DNA of 6,712 nucleotides from Alphaproteobacteria bacterium (GCA_026400595.1 JAPLOT010000197.1:1-6712), one strand, 5' to 3'. Counted from the stretch's first letter, positions 1 through 6,621 are shown. Notes: generated from the letters alone by a model not told the origin. A program made the numbers and translations.

Positions 1-220
1 GGTGCTCGCGGTTACCCATAGTCCGCAGGTGGCCGCGCGGGCGGGTCAGCACATGCTCATTTCGAAGATGGAGGAGGTCGCCGGCAAGCGCATGGTGACG
101 CGCGTGCAGGGCCTGTCGGCGCAGAGCCGTCGCGAGGAAATTGCACGCATGCTGTCGGGTGCGCAGGTGACGGAGGCAGCCCGTGCGCAGGCGGATGAAT
201 TGTTGCAGGGCAGGGGATAG
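1..220 (+). CDS. recN: RecN, DNA repair ATPase (C-terminal fragment, gene runs off the left edge)
   Basis: The last 72 codons of recN, read from base 2 to a TAG at 218-220; the 5' part lies outside the window. RecN is a cytoplasmic SMC-like ATPase that acts early in recombinational repair of double-strand breaks. The visible piece starts with VLAVTHSPQVAARA, which matches the H-loop (switch histidine, sixth visible residue) of the ABC-type head domain. It ends with the family's typical tail RREEIARMLSGAQVTEAA. The Walker A, coiled coil and signature motifs are not in view. The stop is 2 bp before the ligA start, so the two genes are very probably co-transcribed. In related Rhizobiales, recN-ligA commonly follows lpxC and bamD; that part cannot be seen here. 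Identification rests on the H-loop, the tail and the ligA neighbour. Confidence 0.93.
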   Translation, partial: VLAVTHSPQVAARAGQHMLISKMEEVAGKRMVTRVQGLSAQSRREEIARMLSGAQVTEAARAQADELLQGRG

Positions 221-222
221 GC

Positions 223-2328
223 GTGGCGCGCAAGCCCATTGCCGTCGATGCGCTGACGCAAAGCGAAGCTGCGGCGGAACTGGCGCGGCTTGCGGCAGAG
301 ATCGCAGAACATGACCGGCGCTATCATGTGGAAGATACTCCGATCATTACGGATGCCGCCTATGACGAACTTCGCCGTCGAAATGACGAGATCGAGGCGC
401 GCTTTCCGGATCTGGTGCGCGACGACTCGCCTTCGCGCAGGGTCGGGGCCAGCGCAGTGGCGAAGTTCGGCAAGGTACAACATCGAGTGCCGATGCTGTC
501 GCTCTCGAATGGCTTCTCCGACGAGGACGTGCGCGACTTCGTCGGACGCGTTCGCCGCTTCCTCAGTTTAGGTGAGGACGAGGTGATTGGCGTCACCGCC
601 GAGCCCAAGATCGACGGGCTGTCGATCTCGCTGCGTTACGAGGATCGCCGCCTGACGCAGGCCGCGACGCGCGGTGATGGCGCCGAGGGTGAGAACGTCA
701 CGGCGAATGCCATGACGATTGGGGATATCCCGCGAGTCCTTCCGCCGATGGCACCGGATCTGATCGAGGTGCGCGGCGAGATCTACATGTCCCACAAGGA
801 TTTTGCGGCGCTCAACCGGAAGCAGACCGAAGCGGGGGATCGGACCTTTGCCAATCCCCGCAATGCCGCTGCAGGATCACTGCGCCAGCTTGATCCGAAG
901 ATCACCGCTTCGCGTCCCTTGCGCTTTTTCGCCTATGCCTGGGGTGAAGCGCCGGCGCTTCCCGGCACGACTCAGATGGAGGTGATCCAGGCATTCGGGC
1001 GCTGGGGTCTGCCGGTCAATCCGCTCATGACGCTGTGCAATTCGGTTGACGAGATGCTCGTCCAGTACCGTCGGATCGAAGAACTCCGCGCCGACCTCGG
1101 CTACGATATCGACGGCGTCGTCTACAAGGTGAACCGGCTCGACTGGCAGCAGCGCCTGGGCTTCGTGTCGCGCAGCCCACGCTGGGGTCTGGCGCACAAG
1201 TTCTCCGCCGAAAAGGCAACGACGATCCTGGAAGGGATCGACATTCAGGTTGGCCGCACGGGGGCCCTCACGCCAGTCGCCCGGCTTAGGCCGGTAACCG
1301 TGGGAGGCGTGGTCGTATCCAACGCCACGCTGCACAACGAAGACGAGATCGCCCGGAAGGACATTCGCATCGGCGACGCGGTCGTCGTGCAGCGGGCGGG
1401 CGACGTAATCCCCCAGGTTCTCGGTTATGTGGCGGAGAGGCGCCAGGCTGACTCTGCGCCTTATGTGTTTCCCAAGGTCTGTCCGGCCTGTGGCAGCCAT
1501 GCCGAGCGCGAAGAGCGGACCACCGGCAAGACCGATGCGGTCCGCCGCTGCACCGGCGGACTGATCTGCCCGGCGCAGCGCGTCGAACGGCTGAAGCACT
1601 TCGCGTCGCGCAATGCCTTCGATATCGAAGGACTGGGCGACAAGATCATAGAGGAGTTCTACGCCGACGGCCTGATCCAGTCGCCGGATGACATCTTCAC
1701 CCTTGAATCGCGGGACAAGCGGTCGCTCAAGCGGCTCAAGGATCGCGAAGGCTGGGGCGAGGCCAGTGTCCGCAAGCTCTTCGATGCCATCGACGCGCGG
1801 CGCAGCGTCGCGCTGGACAGGTTCATTTTCGCCCTTGGCATTCGTCATGTGGGCGAAACGACGGCGCGCATACTGGCCCGGGCCTACGGATCGGCAGAGA
1901 GTTTCCGCGACCAGATGATTGCAGCCCGTTCCGACAGCGGCGAAGCCTGGAGCGAACTCAATGCACTGGACGGGATCGGCGCGGTCGTAGCCGAGGCGAT
2001 CGTGCAGTTCTTCGACGAGCCGCATAACCGCGCGGTGGTGGACGCCCTGCTGAAGCACGTCGCCGTGACGGCTCTGGAAGCACAAAGCATGACGTCGCCG
2101 GTTGCCGGAAAGACCGTTGTCTTCACGGGCGCACTCGAGCGGATGACCCGCGAAGAGGCCAAGGCCATGGCCGAGCGGCTTGGCGCCAAGGTGGCGGGTT
2201 CGGTGTCGAAGAAGACGGACCTGCTGGTGGCCGGACCGGGTGCCGGCTCCAAGCTCAAGGATGCCCAGAAACACGGCGTCGAGGTGATCGACGAAGACGA
2301 GTGGTTTCGCCGGGTGGGAAGTCCTTAG
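223..2328 (+). CDS. ligA: NAD+-dependent DNA ligase LigA
   Basis: A complete 701-residue DNA ligase, slightly longer than the usual ~670. It seals 5'-phosphate/3'-OH nicks during replication and repair, using NAD+ as AMP donor. Domains in order: the Ia NAD-binding domain with YH (34-35) and DAAYDEL (D44, Y47, D48); the adenylation domain with the AEPKIDG motif and catalytic K129; an OB fold; a Cys4 zinc finger (C420, C423, C443, C449); helix-hairpin-helix repeats (about 460-600, including FDIEGLGDKIIEEF); and a C-terminal BRCT domain (about 627-701, with RLGAKV and W694). All key residues are present, so it should be active. The start is GTG at 223 with AGGGG at 212-216 as ribosome binding site, inside the end of recN. 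This tight spacing suggests translational coupling. LigA is normally essential. The gene ends 10 bp from the convergent aminopeptidase gene. Confidence 0.98.
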   Translation: MARKPIAVDALTQSEAAAELARLAAEIAEHDRRYHVEDTPIITDAAYDELRRRNDEIEARFPDLVRDDSPSRRVGASAVAKFGKVQHRVPMLSLSNGFSDEDVRDFVGRVRRFLSLGEDEVIGVTAEPKIDGLSISLRYEDRRLTQAATRGDGAEGENVTANAMTIGDIPRVLPPMAPDLIEVRGEIYMSHKDFAALNRKQTEAGDRTFANPRNAAAGSLRQLDPKITASRPLRFFAYAWGEAPALPGTTQMEVIQAFGRWGLPVNPLMTLCNSVDEMLVQYRRIEELRADLGYDIDGVVYKVNRLDWQQRLGFVSRSPRWGLAHKFSAEKATTILEGIDIQVGRTGALTPVARLRPVTVGGVVVSNATLHNEDEIARKDIRIGDAVVVQRAGDVIPQVLGYVAERRQADSAPYVFPKVCPACGSHAEREERTTGKTDAVRRCTGGLICPAQRVERLKHFASRNAFDIEGLGDKIIEEFYADGLIQSPDDIFTLESRDKRSLKRLKDREGWGEASVRKLFDAIDARRSVALDRFIFALGIRHVGETTARILARAYGSAESFRDQMIAARSDSGEAWSELNALDGIGAVVAEAIVQFFDEPHNRAVVDALLKHVAVTALEAQSMTSPVAGKTVVFTGALERMTREEAKAMAERLGAKVAGSVSKKTDLLVAGPGAGSKLKDAQKHGVEVIDEDEWFRRVGSP

Positions 2329-2338
2329 ACCGCCTAGA

Positions 2339-4132
2339 TCAGGCGATTGGCGCGCAGGCGCGTTCCAGCCATGCGAGTTCCGCGCCCGAGAGGAATGCGC
2401 CGACCTCCTTCAGGACCCGCGCATGGTAGGCGTCGAGCCAGTCGCGCTCATCCCCCGTCATCTGTCTTGCATCGATGAGGCGCCGCTCGATGGGGCAGAG
2501 CGTCAGGGTTTCGAAGCTCATCATCGCGCGATCGCCGTCGGGAAACTCCTCGGGCTCGCGGACCATCACGAGATTTTCGATGCGGATGCCGAAGTGACCC
2601 TGCTTGTAGTAGCCGGGCTCGTTCGACAGGATCATGCCGGGCTCGAGCGGTGTGCGGTCAGACTTGTTGATCCGGGCCGGCCCCTCGTGAACGGAGAGAT
2701 ATGAGCCGACGCCATGCCCCGTGCCGTGGTCGAAGTCGAGACCGGCCATCCACAGATTGCCACGGGCCAGCACGTCGAGCTGCGACCCGGTCGTGCCCTT
2801 GGGAAACCGGATGCGCGACAGATTGATCATGCCGCGCAAGACCCGGGTATAGCGGTCACACATCTCGTTGCTTGGGGGCCCGATGATCGTGGTGCGGGTG
2901 ATGTCGGTCGTTCCGTCCTGATACTGGCCGCCGGAATCGATGAGGAAGATCTCGTTCATCCCGAGGGCGCGGCTGCTGTCGGGCGACACGTGATAGTGCG
3001 GTATGGCCGCATTTGGACCGGCAGCCGCGATGGTGTCGAAGGAAAGATCCATCAGAACGCCGGTATCCCGCCGGAACGCTTCAAGCCTCTCGGCGACGGC
3101 GAATTCGTGCAGACTACCGTCCGGTGCGGCTGATTCCAGCCAGCACAGGAACCTGGACATGACCACGCCATCGCGCAGCTGCGCGGCGCGGGCACCTTGA
3201 CGTTCAGCCTTGTTCTTTCGCGCCTTGGGCAGTGCGCAGGGATCAATGCCGGGCGCGATCTTGGCGCCCGATTTCGCCAATGCGACGCGGACCGCTTCGG
3301 GCGTCGCAGCGGTGGCGATGCGGACTCTGGCGCCAGCCTTTCCCAGCGCCCGGAGTGACGCGCCGATGTCCTCGGGCTTGCGGATCAGCGCGACGGACTT
3401 CAATTGCGCGCGGACGTCTTCGGGTACCCTGTCGGCATCGATGAAGAGTTCCGCCTTGCCCTTGCGTCGGAATATGGCATTCGCCAGCACCACCGGCGTG
3501 TAGGGAACATCGAATCCGCGAATGTTGAGCGCCCAGGCCACCGAGTCAGGCTGCGTTACCACTACCGCATCGTCCTGACCGAGATCGGCAGCCAGATCCT
3601 TGAGCTTCTCGGCGGCACTCCGTCCGGCGAACTGGGTCGGCTGACTTGCGATGACACCGTCCGGCCGGGGTGGCTGATCTGTCCACAGCTTGTCGATGAG
3701 ATTGCTCGCCACGGGAACGAGCTTGGCGCCGGTCTTTTCGCAGGCTGCTGCAAAGCGCTCCGCCTCACTGGCGGTGATCAGCCAGGGGTCGAAGCCGAGG
3801 CGATCGCCCCGCTTCAGCGTCTTCTGAATCCAGGTGGACGGCGGATCATCCACCAGATGATGGGGTTCGAAGATCTTCGTATCGACTTGCTGCCGCACCT
3901 GGATGGTGTAGCGGCCGTCGACGAAGATCGCGGCCTTCCGGGTCGTCACGATCGCCAGTCCCCAGGACCCGGCAAAGCCGGTCAGCCAACGCAGACGCTC
4001 GGCATAGGCCGCCACATACTCGCCCTGGAACTCGTCCTGGCGCGGTACGATATAGCCTGCAAGCTTGCGGGTCCTCAGCTCCGCGCGCAGGAGCGCGACG
4101 CGGTGGGCGGTTTCGGATGATGCTCTGTTCAT
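2339..4132 (-). CDS. pepP: Xaa-Pro aminopeptidase, M24B family (three-domain type)
   Basis: A 597-residue metallopeptidase expected to remove the N-terminal residue from peptides with proline in second position, in cytoplasmic peptide turnover. No signal peptide is seen. Two creatinase-like N-terminal domains (about 10-140 and 160-310) precede the pita-bread catalytic domain (about 315-530) and a short M24 C-terminal domain (about 535-597). This is the layout of the ~600-aa eukaryotic APP1-like group rather than the ~440-aa E. coli PepP. The five metal ligands are visible: D399 (FLIDSGG), D410 (GTTDITRT), H473 (GTGHGVG), E505 (SNEPGYY) and E519 (GIRIEN). The catalytic histidines H379 (IPHYH) and H482 (SVHEGP) are also present. 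The ATG at 4132 has no clear Shine-Dalgarno. Conserved family sequence begins by about residue 26 (GYIVPRQDEFQGEYV), so the start fits. It lies 55 bp downstream of the nucleotidase gene on the same strand and is probably co-transcribed. The symbol pepP is by family convention. Confidence 0.94.
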   Translation of the reverse strand: MNRASSETAHRVALLRAELRTRKLAGYIVPRQDEFQGEYVAAYAERLRWLTGFAGSWGLAIVTTRKAAIFVDGRYTIQVRQQVDTKIFEPHHLVDDPPSTWIQKTLKRGDRLGFDPWLITASEAERFAAACEKTGAKLVPVASNLIDKLWTDQPPRPDGVIASQPTQFAGRSAAEKLKDLAADLGQDDAVVVTQPDSVAWALNIRGFDVPYTPVVLANAIFRRKGKAELFIDADRVPEDVRAQLKSVALIRKPEDIGASLRALGKAGARVRIATAATPEAVRVALAKSGAKIAPGIDPCALPKARKNKAERQGARAAQLRDGVVMSRFLCWLESAAPDGSLHEFAVAERLEAFRRDTGVLMDLSFDTIAAAGPNAAIPHYHVSPDSSRALGMNEIFLIDSGGQYQDGTTDITRTTIIGPPSNEMCDRYTRVLRGMINLSRIRFPKGTTGSQLDVLARGNLWMAGLDFDHGTGHGVGSYLSVHEGPARINKSDRTPLEPGMILSNEPGYYKQGHFGIRIENLVMVREPEEFPDGDRAMMSFETLTLCPIERRLIDARQMTGDERDWLDAYHARVLKEVGAFLSGAELAWLERACAPIA

Positions 4133-4187
4133 GACACAGAGATAGACCGAGGCCTCTGCTTCGGCAACCGGATGTCCCTCGACATGC

Positions 4188-5702
4188 CTACTGCGACATC
4201 TTCAGCTTGATCCGGCCTTCCACCTTCGGTGCGACGGACTTGCGAGCCGAGATGTAGGCCATCACGTCATTGGCCAGCAGCTTGGCATCGCGCACACCCA
4301 GCAACGGCTTTCCTGTCTTCAGCATGGTGTAGCCGTCGCCTCCGCCATACATGTAGTCGTTGGTGGCAAGGGTGTAGATCTTCGCCTTGTCGATCGGGGC
4401 GCCGCCGATCATCACGGCGGTTACCCTCTCGCCCGCCGGCTTGGTGAGGTCAGCCTCGAAGCTGAGCCCGGAGACCTGCGGGAAGCGGCCGGCGGAGTTC
4501 TCGACCTGGCTCACCCCATTCTCGAGCGCGGCCCAGATCGTCTCGCCCGTCACCTCGATCTTTACGGTCCGATTGCCGAAGGGCAGTTCGGTGAGAATGT
4601 CGCGTCGCGTGATTTCGGTTCCGGGCGCGTATTCCTTGTTGCCGCGGATGCCGCCGCCATTGGTGATGGCGACATCGGCGCCGACCGCTTCGCGGCTTGC
4701 GTCGGCAACGAGGTTGCCGATGGCTGCTTCGGTGGTCCGCACCGTCGCCTTGCGGCTGTCGAGGCTCTCCGAGCTGATGCCCACCGGGACGTCGAGTTCT
4801 TTCGACAATTCCGCGTTGTACTTGTCGACAAGCGCCTGCGTCTCGGGGTCGGGCGTAACGGTGGCCGTGTCGATGATGCGGAAGTTCGGATACCAGGTGA
4901 CGCTGCGCTTTCCGTCCTTCTCCTCGACGTCGACCTTCACATCGACCGCGGTGACGAACTCGGCCTCTTCCTTCGACTCGACCATGACGGTGCGGCCGTC
5001 AAAGAACAGCGCGAGGTCGTGATCGTCGCCGGTCAGGATGATGTCGACGGCACGGCTGTCATAGAGCGCGCGGTCCACCTGGCGGTTGGCGTGAACCACG
5101 GCGACCACCAGGTCGGCACCAGCTTCGCGAAGGGCCTTTGCTTCGGCGACGGTGGTTTCGACCGTCGGAAGAAACTTGAGATCGGCGCCGGGACTGGACT
5201 TCACGGGACTATCTTCGGCCGTGAGCCCGACGAGGCCCACCTTCACGCCACCCAAGTCGACGATGCTGCGATCCTTGAAGCCATCGAGCGGCTTTCCGTC
5301 GGCCTTGCGCAGATTGGCGGCATAGAGTGGGAATTTCGCTTCCTTCATGCGCTGGAGGAAGACCTCGGGCCCGAAGTCGTATTCGTGGTTGCCGGGCGTG
5401 AAGATGTCGGGTGGCGCGAGGTTGGTCAGCGCAATGGTATGTGCGCCCTTGTCAAAGCCCGAAAGCAGGGACGGCGAGATCAGATCGCCGGCATGGGCAT
5501 AGACTACGTGACCGCCCTTGGCGCGCTCGGCCTTGACCACGGCATTCAGTCGGGCGAAGCCGCCGCGCTCCGCTTCATTGTCGACCTTGTAGATGTCATT
5601 GGTGAGCAGGAAGGTGATGTTGGTCGTCTCGGCAAGGGCAGGGGAAGTGATGGCGGTACAACCGAGAAAGGCGGCGAAGAGGGCTGTATTGAGCTTGCGC
5701 AT
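4188..5702 (-). CDS. Secreted 5'-nucleotidase-family metallophosphatase
   Basis: A 504-residue protein of the UshA/5'-nucleotidase family, expected to hydrolyse nucleotides or other phosphomonoesters in the periplasm. I chose the ATG at 5702 over the in-frame ATG at 5741. It follows GGAGG with 5-nt spacing and begins directly with a signal peptide, MRKLNTALFAAFLGCTA, cleaved probably after PALA (residue 24). Numbering from this start, the metallophosphatase domain (about 27-270) carries TNDIY (D36), AGDL (D73), PGNHEYD (N105, H106), VVHAN (H204) and TGDDHD (225-229). The C-terminal nucleotidase domain (about 300-500) carries NGGGIRG (348-354), ELPFGN and NDYMYGGGDGY. Two metal-site motifs are unusual: the common DxH is DIY, and the common GHxH is GDDH. 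Substrate is therefore uncertain. FLGC resembles a weak lipobox, but the ALA site fits better. It is the first gene of a probable operon with the aminopeptidase gene and is divergent from csp. Confidence 0.93.
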   Translation of the reverse strand: MRKLNTALFAAFLGCTAITSPALAETTNITFLLTNDIYKVDNEAERGGFARLNAVVKAERAKGGHVVYAHAGDLISPSLLSGFDKGAHTIALTNLAPPDIFTPGNHEYDFGPEVFLQRMKEAKFPLYAANLRKADGKPLDGFKDRSIVDLGGVKVGLVGLTAEDSPVKSSPGADLKFLPTVETTVAEAKALREAGADLVVAVVHANRQVDRALYDSRAVDIILTGDDHDLALFFDGRTVMVESKEEAEFVTAVDVKVDVEEKDGKRSVTWYPNFRIIDTATVTPDPETQALVDKYNAELSKELDVPVGISSESLDSRKATVRTTEAAIGNLVADASREAVGADVAITNGGGIRGNKEYAPGTEITRRDILTELPFGNRTVKIEVTGETIWAALENGVSQVENSAGRFPQVSGLSFEADLTKPAGERVTAVMIGGAPIDKAKIYTLATNDYMYGGGDGYTMLKTGKPLLGVRDAKLLANDVMAYISARKSVAPKVEGRIKLKMSQ

Positions 5703-5707
5703 GATGG

Positions 5708-5712
5708 CCTCC
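5708..5712 (-). promoter_or_regulatory. Shine-Dalgarno deciding the nucleotidase start
   Basis: On the minus strand GGAGG lies 5 nt before the ATG at 5702. The upstream in-frame ATG at 5741 has no comparable site and would add 13 residues (beginning MDFTPISHCLEAI) in front of a normal signal peptide. This favours the shorter protein. Confidence 0.8.
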
Positions 5713-5729
5713 AGGCAGTGAGAAATGGG

Positions 5730-5758
5730 AGTAAAGTCCATTACGCCACGAGGTGCAA
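5730..5758 (-). promoter_or_regulatory. Candidate promoter for the nucleotidase-aminopeptidase operon
   Basis: On the minus strand TTGCAC (5753-5758) and TTTACT (5730-5735) are 17 bp apart, a plausible -35/-10 pair. Transcription would start near 5723, leaving a leader of about 20 nt with the GGAGG site just inside it. The alternative ATG at 5741 would then lie upstream of the transcript. Each hexamer is a partial match (3 of 6 and 4 of 6), so this is a candidate only. Confidence 0.3.
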
Positions 5759-5789
5759 CATGGTGATGACGCTCGGTAATCGTTTGGTC

Positions 5790-5818
5790 TTGCTTCTTGG
5801 GGCGATCTGCGACATAGT
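5790..5818 (+). promoter_or_regulatory. Candidate promoter for the cold-shock gene
   Basis: TTGCTT (5790-5795) and CATAGT (5813-5818) with a 17-bp spacer form the best -35/-10 pair I found upstream of csp. The start would be near 5825, giving a leader of roughly 145 nt. Long leaders are usual for cspA-type genes, where they can control temperature-dependent translation. The hexamers are weak matches, and a promoter nearer the gene is possible. Confidence 0.25.
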
Positions 5819-5969
5819 GGCGCTTATCGACACTTGGGCCGGACGATTGGCCGCTTCGCTACCCAACGGGCCGCGCACGCAAGACTCCTCCAATTATCGA
5901 CCACGGGTCTCGTTGTGTGCCATAGGTAAAACCACGGGACCTTCATCTAACCTAACTTGAGGACATCCC

Positions 5970-6179
5970 ATGGATACGGGTACTGTGAAGTGGTTCAACG
6001 AGCAGAAGGGCTACGGTTTCATTCAGCCCGACAACGGCAGCAAGGACATCTTCGTCCATATCTCTGCCGTAGAGCGCGCTGGACTGCGCACGCTGAAGGA
6101 AGGCCAGAAGGTCTCTTTCGAGATCGTGACCGACAAGCGCACGGGCCGCAGCTCGGCCGGTAACCTTCAGGCTTCGTAA
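5970..6179 (+). CDS. cspA: Cold-shock domain protein, CspA type
   Basis: A complete 69-residue single cold-shock domain protein, the standard length for the family. These proteins bind single-stranded RNA and DNA in the cytoplasm and melt RNA structure, often as RNA chaperones. The opening TGTVKWFN is diagnostic. RNP1 is KGYGFIQP (13-20) and RNP2 is FVHI (28-31). The nucleic-acid-stacking residues W8, F17, F28 and H30 are all present. The ATG follows TGAGGA (5958-5963) with a 6-nt spacer. It is divergent from the nucleotidase gene and ends at a strong terminator, so it is likely transcribed alone. Alphaproteobacteria often carry several csp paralogues, and cold induction of this copy cannot be read from the sequence. 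The symbol is given by family. Confidence 0.95.
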   Translation: MDTGTVKWFNEQKGYGFIQPDNGSKDIFVHISAVERAGLRTLKEGQKVSFEIVTDKRTGRSSAGNLQAS

Positions 6180-6205
6180 GACCTCATCGCATTCTTACAG
6201 GTGTG

Positions 6206-6231
6206 ATGCCCGGCCTCTGGCCGGGCATTTT
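6206..6231 (+). terminator. Rho-independent terminator of the cold-shock gene
   Basis: A perfect 10-bp stem, ATGCCCGGCC (6206-6215) against GGCCGGGCAT (6219-6228), closes a 3-nt loop (TCT). It is followed by TTTT and a further T-rich stretch (to 6240). It lies 26 bp after the csp stop codon. Confidence 0.92.
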
Positions 6232-6285
6232 GCGTTGTTTGCGCCCCTTTTCGTGTTGCATTGCAATATCAACCGAAAACATTGG

Positions 6286-6304
6286 TCATGCACCAAGTGC
6301 ATGA
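6286..6304. promoter_or_regulatory. Operator-like palindrome, copy 1 (TCATGC-N7-GCATGA)
   Basis: A 19-bp palindrome with arms TCATGC and GCATGA around ACCAAGT; symmetry extends inward to 8 bp per arm. Its core fits the T-N11-A pattern of LysR-type regulators (T6289, A6301). The same arms and spacing recur at 6464-6482. The regulator is unknown. Confidence 0.5.
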
Positions 6305-6463
6305 TTAACGCCTTATTCATACTTATGGGGTTGAAGAGATTGTTCGGCGGGCGATTTCTTTCTGTGTCCGAAATAAGGCATTTTCTGTTTTAAAACGGTC
6401 ATATTTCAAAGATATAGAAAAATCATCTGCAGGTCGGTCGGAACCGCGCTCGGTTCGTTTGGA

Positions 6464-6482
6464 TCATGCCAAAAACGCATGA
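6464..6482. promoter_or_regulatory. Operator-like palindrome, copy 2 (TCATGC-N7-GCATGA)
   Basis: Arms identical to copy 1, around CAAAAAC, again fitting T-N11-A (T6467, A6479). The centre (6473) is about 64 bp upstream of the start predicted from the CTATAT box, the usual place of the main LysR-type recognition site. It overlaps the ATG of a 35-codon ORF at 6466, which argues for a binding site rather than coding. Confidence 0.5.
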
Positions 6483-6501
6483 CTGGGCCGTCTTTGCAGT
6501 G

Positions 6502-6530
6502 CTGGTATGGGGGAGTGCTGCCCTCTATAT
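6502..6530 (+). promoter_or_regulatory. Candidate activator-dependent promoter for the small 3' ORF
   Basis: CTATAT (6525-6530) matches the -10 element known from Sinorhizobium housekeeping promoters. The hexamer 17 bp upstream, CTGGTA (6502-6507), is a poor match to CTTGAC. A good -10 with a weak -35 fits an activator-dependent promoter, in line with the palindrome centred at 6473. The start would be near 6537, giving a leader of about 85 nt before the ATG at 6622. Confidence 0.35.
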
Positions 6531-6621
6531 CCGCAACAACACTGTGCAGTGCACAATGAAATCAAACCTCTAAGGGCCCATGAGCGGGGCGCCTGACGAG
6601 ATGAAAAGGAGAACGAAGAAC

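Larger units (their letters stand above)
6241..6621. other. AT-rich regulatory intergenic region
   Basis: About 380 bp between the csp terminator and the small 3' ORF, with no convincing long gene on either strand. Composition falls sharply (18 G+C in 60 bases at 6361-6420, against strongly GC-rich flanking genes). It holds several palindromes: TTGCATTGCAA (6256-6266), two copies of TCATGC-N7-GCATGA (6286-6304, 6464-6482), GTTTTAAAAC (6387-6396), a GAACCG/CGGTTC hairpin (6441-6456) and TGTGCAGTGCACA (6543-6555). A CTATAT -10-like box is at 6525-6530. The density of symmetric sites suggests a regulated promoter region, possibly with a small RNA. Confidence 0.6.

Noticed and set aside
877..2274. 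Long minus-strand open frame (465 codons) inside ligA
   Set aside because: It is the antisense shadow of a complete, motif-rich ligA in GC-rich DNA. Its translation shows no domain or signal I recognise.
2331..2345. CGCCT-AGATC-AGGCG hairpin in the gap between ligA and the convergent aminopeptidase gene, as a bidirectional terminator
   Set aside because: Only a 5-bp stem with no T-run on either strand, and it overlaps the last codons of the aminopeptidase gene. It is too weak to call.
4172..4185. ATGTC-CCTC-GACAT hairpin between the nucleotidase and aminopeptidase genes, as an intercistronic terminator
   Set aside because: A 5-bp stem without a T-run. The 55-bp same-strand spacing is more in line with a shared transcript.
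5654..5663. Lipobox-like FLGC in the nucleotidase signal peptide
   Set aside because: Phe at -3 is unusual for lipoprotein signals, and a good signal peptidase I site (PALA before ETT) follows, so a soluble periplasmic form is more likely.
5019..5960. 313-codon plus-strand open frame across the nucleotidase gene and the csp leader
   Set aside because: Mostly antisense to the nucleotidase gene, with no recognisable protein features. Only its last 66 codons lie outside that gene, and those are discussed separately.
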